In this document: positions 1 through 9,447 of the stretch, piece after piece
Layout: each line of letters opens with the position of its first letter
How positions within the stretch are numbered: the stretch's first letter is position 1
Assembly (NCBI GenBank): GCA_032095175.1
Contig: DAMCZI010000013.1
Location: 1-64,000, forward strand
Reading direction: 5' to 3'
Length of the DNA stretch: 64,000 bases
Source of the DNA: DAMCZI01 sp032095175
Lineage (GTDB): Bacteria > Bacillota > Clostridia > Clostridiales > Caloramatoraceae
The notes under the pieces: model-generated
What the model saw: only the letters and a program-made list of their open reading frames with translations
Database searches by the model: none
What the model was told of the DNA's origin: nothing
Position numbers and translations under genes: made by a program

Positions 1-72
1 CGAAATCATATTCCTTGATTTATAAATCGCAATATACATTATTCAAAATCTTTATTGTGATTTATATTGTAG
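1..72 (-). repeat. Truncated copy of the two-hairpin intergenic repeat
   Basis: The first ~72 bases match the reverse complement of 14495-14567 with few mismatches, including the AATATACATTATTCAAAATC core. Only the first-hairpin half lies in the window; the CGCATAAATG half would lie to the left. It is one of seven copies of a dispersed intergenic family in this window. Confidence 0.75.
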
Positions 73-101
73 TTGTATTAAATCAACAAAAAGCGTAATA
101 T
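73..101 (+). promoter_or_regulatory. Possible sigma-A promoter for the membrane protein gene
   Basis: TTGTAT at 73-78 and TAATAT at 96-101 are separated by exactly 17 bases and lie about 30 bases before the start codon at 132. The boxes match the consensus only moderately, so this is a sequence-based guess. Confidence 0.4.
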
Positions 102-131
102 AGTGGTATAAATTGGTTGGGGGTGTATAAC

Positions 132-635
132 ATGAAGGGTAAATCTTGGGGTGGAATACTAATTATATTAGGTATCCTTGGTCTTTTAGATGGATTGTTA
201 AATCTTAACCTTCTTACAATGGGTAATTTTTGGCCAGCTATTATACTAGGAATTGGATTAATATTCGAATATGGCTATTTTACTGATAGGAGAAATCCTG
301 GATTATTAGTTCCTGGTGGAATAATGACTGTACTTGGAATCCTCTTCTTCTTTGAAACCTTTACAAATTGGAGCTATTCAGAGTATACTTGGCCAGTTTA
401 TATCCTATCTGTTGCCTTTGGATTGTTTCAATTATATGTGGCTTCAGGAAGGCCTGCTGGACTTTTAATACCTGTTTCAATACTGTCAGGTATTTCATTA
501 ATTTTTATTTTAATAATGATATACAACGGATTTTTCTCACAATACGGTTTTCAGTTATTTTGGGGAATACTTCTAATAGCTGCCGGAGTACTTATACTTA
601 TCAGATCAAGCTTTAAATGGAATAGAAGAATGTAG
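132..635 (+). CDS. Small multi-pass membrane protein, DUF5668/LiaF-N-like
   Basis: The 167-aa protein is almost entirely hydrophobic, with about six predicted membrane segments broken by short polar loops. Short paired segments with the pattern GGILIILG...FWPAIILGIGLI resemble the LiaF-type transmembrane domain seen in Firmicute cell-envelope sensors; this assignment is by general pattern only. The ATG at 132 is chosen over an upstream TTG (117) because GGGGGTG sits about 7 bases before it. It is monocistronic: a perfect terminator follows directly. The soluble DUF2154 domain of true LiaF is absent, so an envelope-stress role is only a guess. Confidence 0.7.
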   Translation: MKGKSWGGILIILGILGLLDGLLNLNLLTMGNFWPAIILGIGLIFEYGYFTDRRNPGLLVPGGIMTVLGILFFFETFTNWSYSEYTWPVYILSVAFGLFQLYVASGRPAGLLIPVSILSGISLIFILIMIYNGFFSQYGFQLFWGILLIAAGVLILIRSSFKWNRRM

Positions 636-644
636 ATTGAGTCA

Positions 645-692
645 AAAATAGAACTTCATCTATCTCTTTATGGATAGATGAAGTTCTATTTT
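645..692 (+). terminator. Rho-independent terminator
   Basis: A perfect 20-bp stem (645-664 with 673-692) and an 8-base loop end in a run of seven T, ten bases after the stop codon of the upstream gene. Confidence 0.92.
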
Positions 693-719
693 TTTATATA
701 CATTACTTTTGATATAAAG

Positions 720-873
720 TGTATTAAAGAAAATAACAAGTCAAGATTTTGAGGATATTTTGCGTCAGAAGAGGAAATGAAAGCTCAAGCTAGTTGGGCT
801 AACTTGAGCTTTCATTGACAAAGTATAACACAAAATAGACCAAAATATTGACCTGTTATTTTCTTTAATGTAC
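720..873. repeat. Palindromic MITE-like element with nested hairpin
   Basis: This fills most of the 320-bp gap between genes. Outer inverted repeats (720-745 and 848-873) share TTAAAGAAAATAACA and its complement. Inside, 776-789 and 803-816 form a perfect 14-bp stem around AGCTCAAG. The string TATTAAAGAAAATA also occurs at 17809, 19240 and 20733. No open reading frame of note lies within. It could be a non-autonomous mobile element or a structured RNA. Confidence 0.6.
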
Positions 874-955
874 CCAAATCTATATAAACAGATATTTTCT
901 GTTTATTTTTTTTAGTCATGGCAATAATCTTAGTTGTATGAAAGGAGGGAAAAAT

Positions 956-2482
956 ATGCTTAGTAAAGTAAATTCCATATCCCTTTTAGGTATAGAAGGT
1001 TTAACTGTTGAAATAGAGGTTGATATACAAGGAGGACTTCCGGGTATAAATATGGTTGGGCTACCTGATGTTGTTGTAAAAGAAGCAAAAGAGAGGGTAA
1101 AATCTGCAATAAAGAATTCTTCGCTGGATTTTCCTGTAAGCAGAGTTCTTGTTAATTTTGCACCGGCAAACATAAAAAAGGAAGGACCTCATCTAGATCT
1201 TGCAATAGCAGTTGCAATATTAATTAGCCTTGGAGAAGTAAATAACTTAGATGTTGCTGAAAGTGCATTTGTTGGTGAACTTTCCCTAAACGGAGAAATA
1301 AGACCTGTTAGAGGTATTCTTCCTATGATAATGGAAGCTGAGAATAGAGGCTTTAAAAAGATTTTCATACCATATGACAATAGATATGAAGCTAGCTTCG
1401 AAAGAAATGTGGAAGTCTATGCAGTCTCAACCTTAAGAGAACTTGTAGATTATTTAAATGAAGCATGTGACATACAAAGAGTAGATTCAATAAGTAACGA
1501 TATATCAACTCCTAAATATGATATGGATTTCAATGAAGTTAAGGGACAGTTTTTTGCTAAAAGAGCAATTGAAATTGCAGCATGCGGCAACCATAACATG
1601 CTAATGATTGGTCCACCAGGAGGAGGTAAAACCATGATATCCCAGAGGATACCAACTATACTTCCAAACTTAACCTATGAGGAAGCCCTTGAAGTGACTA
1701 AAATATACAGTATATCTGGATTGCTAAAGGATAATGGAAGAATAATGTTTAATACACCCTTTAGAAACCCACATCATACAGCATCGACTGTTTCAATCAT
1801 TGGAGGAGGGAGTAATCCTATGCCTGGAGAAGTATCACTCGCCCATAATGGTGTTCTTTTTCTTGATGAGCTACCTGAGTTCAAAAAAGATGCACTGGAG
1901 TGTCTTAGACAGCCTATGGAGAGTTATGAGGTATGTATTTCAAGGGTAAAGGGAAAATATACATATCCTGCACGTTTTATGCTGGTTGCAAGCATGAATC
2001 CATGCCCATGTGGGTATTATGGATACCAACTAAAAGAATGCAAGTGTACTAGTGTACAAATAAGAAATTATTTAAACAAGATATCAGGTCCTCTTCTTGA
2101 TAGAATAGATATTCATATATCGGTAGAACCAGTTCAGTTCAATGAGATAAGCAGTAAAGGTGAAGGTGAAACTTCAGCAGATATAAAATCCAGAGTTGAG
2201 AGGGTAAGGGAAATACAAAAGAAAAGGTTTATAGGTGAAGGAATAATTTGTAATGCACAGATGAAACCAAGGCATATAAAAAAATACTGTAATCTTGATT
2301 CAAGTGGTATGAAGCTTTTAGAAACAGCATTCAAGACGATGTCATTAAGCACTAGAGCATACAGCAAAATATTAAAGATTTCAAGAACAATTGCAGATAT
2401 GAATGAATCCAATGATATTCAAGAAAAGCATGTTGCCGAGGCAATACAGTATAGAATATTGGACAGAAAATACTGGGGATAA
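956..2482 (+). CDS. YifB/ComM family magnesium-chelatase-like AAA+ ATPase
   Basis: The 508-aa protein has the three-part layout of the family: an N-terminal Lon-protease-like ChlI domain (about 1-165), an AAA+ core with Walker A GPPGGGKT near residue 215 and Walker B LFLDELPEF near 300, and a C-terminal Mg_chelatase_C domain (about 400-508) with STRAYSKILKISRTIAD. A CPCGYYG...CKCT cysteine cluster near residue 350 is typical. In naturally competent bacteria ComM is a helicase driving branch migration during recombination; the role in Clostridia is not established. ATG 956 is used because AAAGGAGGG precedes it; an upstream ATG at 938 has no ribosome binding site. Confidence 0.93.
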   Translation: MLSKVNSISLLGIEGLTVEIEVDIQGGLPGINMVGLPDVVVKEAKERVKSAIKNSSLDFPVSRVLVNFAPANIKKEGPHLDLAIAVAILISLGEVNNLDVAESAFVGELSLNGEIRPVRGILPMIMEAENRGFKKIFIPYDNRYEASFERNVEVYAVSTLRELVDYLNEACDIQRVDSISNDISTPKYDMDFNEVKGQFFAKRAIEIAACGNHNMLMIGPPGGGKTMISQRIPTILPNLTYEEALEVTKIYSISGLLKDNGRIMFNTPFRNPHHTASTVSIIGGGSNPMPGEVSLAHNGVLFLDELPEFKKDALECLRQPMESYEVCISRVKGKYTYPARFMLVASMNPCPCGYYGYQLKECKCTSVQIRNYLNKISGPLLDRIDIHISVEPVQFNEISSKGEGETSADIKSRVERVREIQKKRFIGEGIICNAQMKPRHIKKYCNLDSSGMKLLETAFKTMSLSTRAYSKILKISRTIADMNESNDIQEKHVAEAIQYRILDRKYWG

Positions 2483-2536
2483 TTAACATATACTTTAGAG
2501 GTATTGAAATGATCCTCATTTTCTGTTTAGGACAGA

Positions 2537-2589
2537 TATAAAAATAAAACAGGGTATATCAAATTTTAATACCCTGTTTTATTTTTATA
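2537..2589. terminator. Bidirectional rho-independent terminator
   Basis: A perfect 21-bp stem (2537-2557 with 2569-2589) with GC core CAGGGTAT and A/T runs on both sides sits between the converging yifB-like gene and the ABC adaptor gene, and can terminate both. Confidence 0.9.
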
Positions 2590-2596
2590 GGAAGTT

Positions 2597-3628
2597 TTAA
2601 TTCAGTATAACCTTGTCCCCTTCCTTTAGTCCATTTTTTATTTCTATGTTTACATCTGATTCTGCACCAATCTCTACGATCTTTTTCGTTCTTACATTAT
2701 TTACTAAGACAATAACATAATGCTTTTCGTCCTTTACTTTTATCGCCTTCTTAGGTATTGATATTACATCCTTTATATTTATTACCTCCAATGTCATGTC
2801 AACGGAATTGCCGAATCCAGCTCCATTAGGTAAATTGTCCATTGCAATCCACCAACCCTCATTTGAGAATTCCTTATTTTTTTTGATAATATCATATGCA
2901 GGGTTTACAAGTTTTCCTTTATATTCTTTGTTATCATATAATATTTTTACATTCATATTCTCCTTTAAAGTTGAAATATCTTCATCTATTTTACCAACAA
3001 ACATAAGCTGTAAATCTTTTGGATTTGCAATTCTAAAGAGTAATTCACCAGTTGCTATTCTCTCTCCAGGTTTCATGTTTGAAGAAAAAGTTATAGTTCC
3101 ATCCATTGCTGCTCTTATCTTTTTTACTGCAAGTTCATTTTCTATGCTTTCTAGTTTATCTTTTTCAAGGGAAATTAATAATTTTGCTTTTTCAGTATCA
3201 CTATTACCTAACTTGCTTAATGCATTATAACCAATCTTTGCAGCTTCAAATCTTAATTTCTGCTCTTTTAATTGATAGTCTAAATCGCTATTATCAAGCT
3301 CCATCAATATGTCACCCTTTTTAACGTTATCTCCCTCTTTAACATGAACAGCTTTAATTATGTCACCACCAAAATCATATGTACAATCATAGTACTTAGG
3401 AGACATAAAAATTCCTTTTCCTTCAATTTTATAAACTAAATTTCCCTTTTTTACTTCATGAATATCATAATCAACTTTATCACATGCTATTATTGATGAA
3501 GTATGAACTTCTTCCTCTTCCGGGAGTATTCCACATCCTGATAAAACTAATGTAAAAATTATCAGATTTAGAGTTATTGATAATGTTTTTATTACCTCTT
3601 TATAGAAAGGGCAATTAAAACGTTTCAT
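2597..3628 (-). CDS. Lipoprotein efflux adaptor (MacA/HlyD type), second adaptor of the ABC operon
   Basis: The 343-aa protein has an N-terminal signal ending in the lipobox LSGC (Cys near residue 31), so it should be anchored to the outer face of the membrane. A biotinyl-lipoyl-like half motif (VKEGDNVKKGDILMELDNSDLDYQLKEQ, near 95-120) and its return half (IRAAMDGTITF) flank a coiled coil, followed by a beta-barrel and a C-terminal domain ending in GLKEGDKVILN. This is the membrane-fusion architecture of MacA-type partners. It is the last gene of the operon, 112 bases after the second ATPase. ATG 3628 follows AGGGGTGA. It is homologous to, but clearly diverged from, the first adaptor at 8291-9328. 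Confidence 0.88.
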   Translation of the reverse strand: MKRFNCPFYKEVIKTLSITLNLIIFTLVLSGCGILPEEEEVHTSSIIACDKVDYDIHEVKKGNLVYKIEGKGIFMSPKYYDCTYDFGGDIIKAVHVKEGDNVKKGDILMELDNSDLDYQLKEQKLRFEAAKIGYNALSKLGNSDTEKAKLLISLEKDKLESIENELAVKKIRAAMDGTITFSSNMKPGERIATGELLFRIANPKDLQLMFVGKIDEDISTLKENMNVKILYDNKEYKGKLVNPAYDIIKKNKEFSNEGWWIAMDNLPNGAGFGNSVDMTLEVINIKDVISIPKKAIKVKDEKHYVIVLVNNVRTKKIVEIGAESDVNIEIKNGLKEGDKVILN

Positions 3629-3740
3629 TATATCACCCCTAACCAACCGAAAAATTTAATAATTGCTTTTATTAGATTATATAAAAATCTCATATATATT
3701 TAACCATTATACAAAACACCCGGCAGCAACTTTTGATTTT

Positions 3741-4664
3741 TTAAGACTGCTTTATTTCTTCATTATCAGGGTTATAAAGAATAATACGCTCTTTATCAAG
3801 CTCTACTCTTATTCTATTTGAACCCTTTAATCCGAGGGCTTCAAGATAATCCCTTGGAATTTGAAGTCTTCCGGCTCTGTCAAGAACCGTAAGTTCCACA
3901 TGAGTTTCCTCAGTTACTGCACTTTCAAAATTCACTTTTTCTAATTCCTCTTTATAGCTTCTTTTCCTTATAAATTCACTGCTTGTTCTTCCATCTCTTA
4001 TTGCAACAACTCTATCTACTTTATTTGATATTTGTCTATCATGAGTTACAATAACAACAGTTAAATTCAAATTTTTATTAAGCTCTCTAAATAGATCCAA
4101 TATCTGAGTAGAGGTTTTTGTATCGACAGAACCTGTAGGTTCATCAGCAAGAAGGATTTTAGGATTATTTGATAGCGCAATTGCAATTGCAACTCTTTGC
4201 TGCTCACCTCCAGATAGTTCTTCAAGCCTGCTATTTTTTCTATGATCTACCGAAACCATTTTAAGAAGCTCTAAAGCTCTGTCTCTATCTCTGCCAGTTC
4301 CACCTACACTCATTGCAATTTCAACATTTTCAAGTGCTGTTAAATATGGTATTAGATTTCTTGCATTATTCTGCCATACAAAGCCAATAGTACTTCTTTT
4401 ATACTCAATCATCTGCTTTTCATTGAGTTTAAAAAGGTCTTTCCCATCAACATATAGCTTACCCGCAGTTGGTTTATCAAGCCCTCCTATCATGTTAAGA
4501 AGAGTAGATTTGCCGCTTCCACTGTTGCCTATTATAGCCATCAATTCTCCCTCTTCAACAACAAGGTCAAGTCCTTGAAGAGCGACTACCTCAATATCCA
4601 AAGTTTTATATATTTTTATTAGGTTTTCGCATTCTATTATTTTTTTCTTCTCTTCACTATTCAT
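3741..4664 (-). CDS. ABC transporter ATPase with C-terminal AbrB/SpoVT-like domain
   Basis: The 307-aa protein begins with a MacB/LolD-type ATPase (about 1-230): Walker A GNSGSGKST, signature LSGGEQQRVAIA, Walker B ILLADEPTG and a switch histidine in VIVTHD. The last ~55 residues are unusual: TVLDRAGRLQIPRDYLEAL, then NRIRVELDKERIILYNP, matches the swapped-hairpin SpoVT/AbrB DNA-binding pattern. Family ATPases normally end near residue 230, so this is a fusion. Its ATG overlaps the stop of the preceding ATPase by 8 bases, suggesting translational coupling. Whether the extra domain binds DNA or only dimerises the protein cannot be told from sequence. Confidence 0.9.
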   Translation of the reverse strand: MNSEEKKKIIECENLIKIYKTLDIEVVALQGLDLVVEEGELMAIIGNSGSGKSTLLNMIGGLDKPTAGKLYVDGKDLFKLNEKQMIEYKRSTIGFVWQNNARNLIPYLTALENVEIAMSVGGTGRDRDRALELLKMVSVDHRKNSRLEELSGGEQQRVAIAIALSNNPKILLADEPTGSVDTKTSTQILDLFRELNKNLNLTVVIVTHDRQISNKVDRVVAIRDGRTSSEFIRKRSYKEELEKVNFESAVTEETHVELTVLDRAGRLQIPRDYLEALGLKGSNRIRVELDKERIILYNPDNEEIKQS

Positions 4665-5334
4665 CTACAATCTCCCCATCCTGTAAAGTATACACACGAT
4701 CAGCAATTTCAATCATGTTTGGATCATGTGTTGTCATTACTATAGTTATTCCTTCATCCTGTACAAGCTGCTTAAAGGTTTTTACTACAGCAAGACCCAT
4801 ATTTGTATCAAGAGCAGCAGTTGGCTCATCAGCAAATATAACCTTTGGCCTGTGAGCTATAGCTCTGGCTATAGCAACTCTTTGAGCTTCTCCTCCTGAT
4901 AATTCATAGGGATAATGATTCATTCTTTTACCCAAACCCACTACATTAAGACACTCAATAACTCTTTTCTCCCTTTCACCTGAAGAAAATCCTGAGATTC
5001 TCAGTCCAAAATCAACATTCTCAAAGGCAGTCATATTAGTAATAAGTGCACCTGTTTGAAAAACAAATCCAATATCTGTTCTTCTAATTTCATCACGGGA
5101 AGTATCATCCATAGTTGTTATATCAGTATCATTCAACAAAATACTCCCGCTATTAGGTTTATCAATTGCCCCAAGTAGATTGATCAATGTAGTTTTACCT
5201 GAACCAGAGCGTCCTCTTAATATCGTTAATGTTTTTTCCTCAACATTTATAGATACATTCTTCAATGCATGAATTATACTATTACCTGATTTAAAATCTC
5301 TACATAAATTATTAGTTTTTATAATAGCAGCCAT
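4657..5334 (-). CDS. ABC transporter ATPase (MacB/LolD type)
   Basis: This is a compact 225-aa ATPase with Walker A GRSGSGKTT, signature LSGGEAQRVAIARAIA, Walker B VIFADEPTAALD and VMTTHD. It starts at ATG 5334 behind GGGGGAGGATTAGT, one base after the permease gene, and overlaps the next ATPase gene. Together the two ATPases probably form the heterodimeric motor for the 980-aa permease, because FtsX-type systems need two nucleotide-binding domains. Confidence 0.95.
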   Translation of the reverse strand: MAAIIKTNNLCRDFKSGNSIIHALKNVSINVEEKTLTILRGRSGSGKTTLINLLGAIDKPNSGSILLNDTDITTMDDTSRDEIRRTDIGFVFQTGALITNMTAFENVDFGLRISGFSSGEREKRVIECLNVVGLGKRMNHYPYELSGGEAQRVAIARAIAHRPKVIFADEPTAALDTNMGLAVVKTFKQLVQDEGITIVMTTHDPNMIEIADRVYTLQDGEIVDE

Positions 5335-5335
5335 A

Positions 5336-8278
5336 CTAATCCTCCCCCAATTTAATTGCCTGGTTGATTTTCATCCTAGTTATAATTCTTGCTAGTATAG
5401 TAAATCCTATTATTAAAACTATACCTATTATTGAGTAGAGTTTTAAATAATCACTTACATAGGCAATTATTTTAAAAGGCAACACCATTTCTGATGCTTT
5501 CATAGTCAGCTTAATCATTGGTACAAATATTAAACAATTTAACTGTCCAATAAGTGTTCCCATTATGATAGCAACTCCTGATACAAGAAATTGTTCGCAC
5601 ATTAACATACCAATAATTTTTTTTGTTGATAATCCCATTGCTCTAAATATTCCAAATTGAAGTGTCCTATTCCTTATTGACATAATCCAATAAATTAAAA
5701 ATCCAATTGCTGTAATAATCATTGTTGCAATAAATCCCATTGAAAGTGCACCATTTGTTCCTTGCAAACTAGGTTCATTTTTTATTTTAATTAGCTCTTG
5801 ATCTGCATCGTTAACTCTTTCAATATTAATTCCCGCTGCCTTTATATTTTCATAAAGCTTTTCTTCTGAATAGCCACTTGTTTTCTTAATCCATACTTCA
5901 TATGGTTTAATTGCACTATTATGCTGTAAGTAATATAAATTAGTAACAATTAATTCCTTTGAACCTGCACTTGCTGGATTTAAAGTTGGCCAATAATCTA
6001 TAATGCCTCCTACGATAAGTTCAGTATAACTCCCATTATATTCAACATAAATCTTGCTTCCAACATTTAATTTATATACATCCTGCAGACTTCTTGAAAT
6101 AATCGCCGTATTCGGATTTTCTGTTATATAGTTTAAGTAATCATACCAATGTATAGGATTTAACTGAGGATTAAACCATGCTACTTTGCCAAACTCATAT
6201 GGTATTATCCCCATTAAACATACACCATTTATTGATTGTGGTTTAAATTCATCATCTACACCAGAATTTTTCAAAATAAAAGCAGGTGCATTTTCAGCTA
6301 AATATACCTTTGTGGCTATATCTATACCTTTTATATCCTTGTATACACTAAATGATGTTTCCTTGTAGTTAATTCTTCCCCTTACCTTTGACTTTTCACT
6401 TTCAGATAAATCATCTATATCACTTTTCCATTTTGTTTTTAATCTCATGTCTGCACCAATCATATATCGAGTCTTTTCCTCAATATATCTGTTCACGGAT
6501 CTTGCAGATTTTACATTAAATATTCCTATTGATATTGTTAAAATTAAAAAAAGCATTATAAATTGATTTCTTCCCTCTGAACGTGCAACATTAATTAAAG
6601 ATGTATAAACCACAGGTGTCCAAATTTTTTTACCTAATTTATATATCAGTTTTACAATATACGGATATATTCTTAAAAATAGTAATCCCAGCCCAAGTAT
6701 GAACAAAGTAGAAATTAGATATATCAATGGATCTACAGGCATTGTATTTCCACTTATGTTCATACTTGCAGTAATATTTTCTCTCATCTTATAGCTATAG
6801 TATCCATAACCACATATTCCAAGCATTATAAAATCAAGATAAAACTTTTTCCATAACTTTTTACTTCCTCTTTGCATCTTCTGCTGCTTATGTTCAACAA
6901 TACTCATTTTGGCTGCATTATATGCGCATATTAGAATTGTCAAAATAAATACTAAAATAACAGGTATGCAGTATAAATAATCAGTCAACTCTATCTTTGC
7001 AACTATACCCTTTCTTTGAACAAATTCAAGAAATCCATTTGATGCACCTATTATTTTGCATAGAAACCTTCCAATTATAGGACCTAATATAACCCCTATT
7101 CCAGATAAAAACAGTCCCTGAGCCAAGTATACATATAATATTTGTTTGTTTTTAGCTCCCCTGCTTTTTAGAACTCCTATTTCATCTTTATCTTGCTCAA
7201 CTATTAAATTTGAAACCATAAATGTAAATATAATAAGCATTAAAAGAATAGGAGCTTCAAATATCCATAGAAGATTTTTAATTCCACTTTCCTTACCTTG
7301 ATAACCTTCAAGAACATAATGCATTGGTGAAAGCAATTCAATTGAATAGTTTGAAACTGAATCCTTTTGAAGTTTTAATTGAGATAGTATATTTTTGAGA
7401 TTAAGTGGACTTACCTTTTTATAATCTAGAGAATATCCCCAATCCATTTGACTCACAACAATCTTAGGATTATTTAATAGAAATTGCTTTTCAAGCAATT
7501 CATAATCCATTATGATACTTCTACTAGACGTCCCCCCCCAATCTAACCAGAATGGATCTGATTGATCTTTATATGTATATATCCCAACAACTTTAATCTT
7601 AAAAAAATCATTCGAATTTAAATAGTTTTTATATGGCTGATATACTAGATATGAATTATTTAAAAATAGATTTAATGTTTGAGCCGTCTGTTCAGATACA
7701 ATTACCTCATATTCCTCATTTTCGTTAATTTTATTGGAAAACATTTTACCACTTTTAATCTTTATATGATCTTGAATATTAGATATTGCGTTTAATTTAC
7801 CAAATTCATTTCTATTTATAACCTCTCCATCCTTCTTTTCCTTAATAACCAGTTTATATATACTATAGATATTTGATTTTGATATATTCGGAAGCTTTAA
7901 CTGAGGCATAACCCTTTTGGTAATATCTTCATTTATAGTATTAAATTTGTATAGTAAATTTTTAGGCTCTGTATTTTTATACTCCTTATAATCTGTAGGT
8001 CTTTGATCCCAATCTCTTATTCCTGCAGGAGTTAAAACATCACCATCGCTATTTTCTTCCTCAGTAGCAGCAAGATTTAAATGAAAAACATGATATCCAG
8101 GAAATCTGCTTTGACTAATCTGTATTTCTTCTAGATCCCTATGTATTAGTCTTTGAAGTATTGATCTACTGTACATTGGTATTGCTGTTACAATTGATAT
8201 TGATAGAACAAGACCCATTAGCAGTGCTAAAACCATCCATCTACTTTTGTTTATTTTTTTAATTAGCATTCTAAACAA
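5336..8278 (-). CDS. Large FtsX-type ABC permease with two FtsX domains
   Basis: The ~980-aa protein starts with one membrane helix (near 15-37) and a ~310-residue extracellular domain. It continues with a first FtsX domain of four helices (about 340-480), further helices near 520-600, a second ~230-residue extracellular domain, and a second FtsX domain at the C-terminus (about 830-975, with GIFRAMGLSTKKIIG). The first domain carries the equivalent VLKSRGAKNKQI. A single chain therefore supplies both membrane halves. TTG 8278 is chosen because GGTGGTGAG precedes it; GTG 8290 or ATG 8269 are alternatives. The substrate is unknown; context points to lipid, peptide or drug handling at the cell surface. 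Confidence 0.88.
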   Translation of the reverse strand: MFRMLIKKINKSRWMVLALLMGLVLSISIVTAIPMYSRSILQRLIHRDLEEIQISQSRFPGYHVFHLNLAATEEENSDGDVLTPAGIRDWDQRPTDYKEYKNTEPKNLLYKFNTINEDITKRVMPQLKLPNISKSNIYSIYKLVIKEKKDGEVINRNEFGKLNAISNIQDHIKIKSGKMFSNKINENEEYEVIVSEQTAQTLNLFLNNSYLVYQPYKNYLNSNDFFKIKVVGIYTYKDQSDPFWLDWGGTSSRSIIMDYELLEKQFLLNNPKIVVSQMDWGYSLDYKKVSPLNLKNILSQLKLQKDSVSNYSIELLSPMHYVLEGYQGKESGIKNLLWIFEAPILLMLIIFTFMVSNLIVEQDKDEIGVLKSRGAKNKQILYVYLAQGLFLSGIGVILGPIIGRFLCKIIGASNGFLEFVQRKGIVAKIELTDYLYCIPVILVFILTILICAYNAAKMSIVEHKQQKMQRGSKKLWKKFYLDFIMLGICGYGYYSYKMRENITASMNISGNTMPVDPLIYLISTLFILGLGLLFLRIYPYIVKLIYKLGKKIWTPVVYTSLINVARSEGRNQFIMLFLILTISIGIFNVKSARSVNRYIEEKTRYMIGADMRLKTKWKSDIDDLSESEKSKVRGRINYKETSFSVYKDIKGIDIATKVYLAENAPAFILKNSGVDDEFKPQSINGVCLMGIIPYEFGKVAWFNPQLNPIHWYDYLNYITENPNTAIISRSLQDVYKLNVGSKIYVEYNGSYTELIVGGIIDYWPTLNPASAGSKELIVTNLYYLQHNSAIKPYEVWIKKTSGYSEEKLYENIKAAGINIERVNDADQELIKIKNEPSLQGTNGALSMGFIATMIITAIGFLIYWIMSIRNRTLQFGIFRAMGLSTKKIIGMLMCEQFLVSGVAIIMGTLIGQLNCLIFVPMIKLTMKASEMVLPFKIIAYVSDYLKLYSIIGIVLIIGFTILARIITRMKINQAIKLGED

Positions 8279-8290
8279 GACACTCACCAC

Positions 8291-9328
8291 CTAATCTATA
8301 ATAACCTCTTCCCCTTCTTTTAGACCCTTTATTATCTCAACGTTAATGTTATCTGTAATACCCACATCAACTGATTTTTCAACCTTTGTTCCATTCTCCA
8401 AAACATTAACATAAAATGTATTATTAAACTGATGAATGGCGCTTAATGGAACATTTAAGACATTTTCTCTTTTATCTATTTCCATATAAAGCTTTACATT
8501 ATCACCTATCACAGCTTTTTTTTGCAAATCATTTGCTGATATGTAAGCAACTGTTCTACTTGTACCTAAAGTACTACTCTCAACTATCTTAATAGGGTTT
8601 GACATTACTTTACAATCTGCTACTATTCCTTTGTAATCAACCTTTACATACATCCCCATCTTTAACATATCAACATATTTTCCTGAATACTCAATCATTA
8701 ATTTTTCAGTATCTGCAATAGTACAAAAGGTTTTATACTGTGGTACACTTTCACCAATCCTTGAAGAAAGCATATATGTAACAACCCCATTAATTTCAGA
8801 TACGAGTTTAGTTTTTGATAGCTTGTCCTTTAATTTTTCAGCTTCAATCTTCTGTATCTGTACTTCTAATTGAGCCTTTTCTAAATCATAGCTATTAGCA
8901 TTTGAAGCCTTTAATTTTTCAACATCCAATTCAGCCATTTTTAATTTTATTTCCTGTTCTTTAAGCTGGTTCTCAATGTCTTTAGATTCTAGCTCTGCTA
9001 AAACCTGACCTTTTTTTACTGTTTGTCCTTGAGATGTATTAATGCTTTTCAAATAACAGCCACCGATTTTAAAAGATAAATCCTGTTGAATTCCAGATAC
9101 TATTATTCCACCACCATTTATAGTTCTTTTTATAGTTCCCATTGAAGCTTTGCCTATCTTGTGCTCAGATTTTTTTGGCACTGTTAATTGAGGTTCTCCT
9201 GATTTAGAAGTATTAGAAACCGATTTACAAGATGTAAATATTATAGAAATACTAATAAACATAATAACTAGAAAAGATGCTTGAGATAAAATTTTTAATT
9301 CAGATAATTTTTTTCCTATTTTTTTCAT
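8291..9328 (-). CDS. Lipoprotein efflux adaptor (MacA/HlyD type), first gene of ABC operon
   Basis: The 345-aa protein has a signal peptide and lipobox (FTSC near residue 35). The lipoyl-like half motif QGQTVKKGQVLAELES is followed by a coiled coil rich in Lys/Glu (about 110-170) and the second half LVSEINGVVTY. The C-terminal part ends GLKEGEEVIID, closely paralleling the second adaptor. It is the promoter-proximal gene; a TTGACA/TAAAAT promoter lies about 120 bases upstream. ATG 9328 is preferred since GGGGG lies about 8 bases before it; the longer GTG frame has no ribosome binding site. Confidence 0.88.
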   Translation of the reverse strand: MKKIGKKLSELKILSQASFLVIMFISISIIFTSCKSVSNTSKSGEPQLTVPKKSEHKIGKASMGTIKRTINGGGIIVSGIQQDLSFKIGGCYLKSINTSQGQTVKKGQVLAELESKDIENQLKEQEIKLKMAELDVEKLKASNANSYDLEKAQLEVQIQKIEAEKLKDKLSKTKLVSEINGVVTYMLSSRIGESVPQYKTFCTIADTEKLMIEYSGKYVDMLKMGMYVKVDYKGIVADCKVMSNPIKIVESSTLGTSRTVAYISANDLQKKAVIGDNVKLYMEIDKRENVLNVPLSAIHQFNNTFYVNVLENGTKVEKSVDVGITDNINVEIIKGLKEGEEVIID

Positions 9329-9447
9329 TTTACTAACCCCCACACAGCAATAATAGTAGATATTAATAAATTTATCTCACCCCCAAAATATTTACTGGGC
9401 AAATATATACTGTCATAATAGTTAGTATTTTGTAATGTATTATATAA

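Noticed and set aside
2796..3230. 144-aa plus-strand frame opposite the second adaptor
   Set aside because: It is an antisense shadow of the lipoprotein adaptor, with no supporting site.
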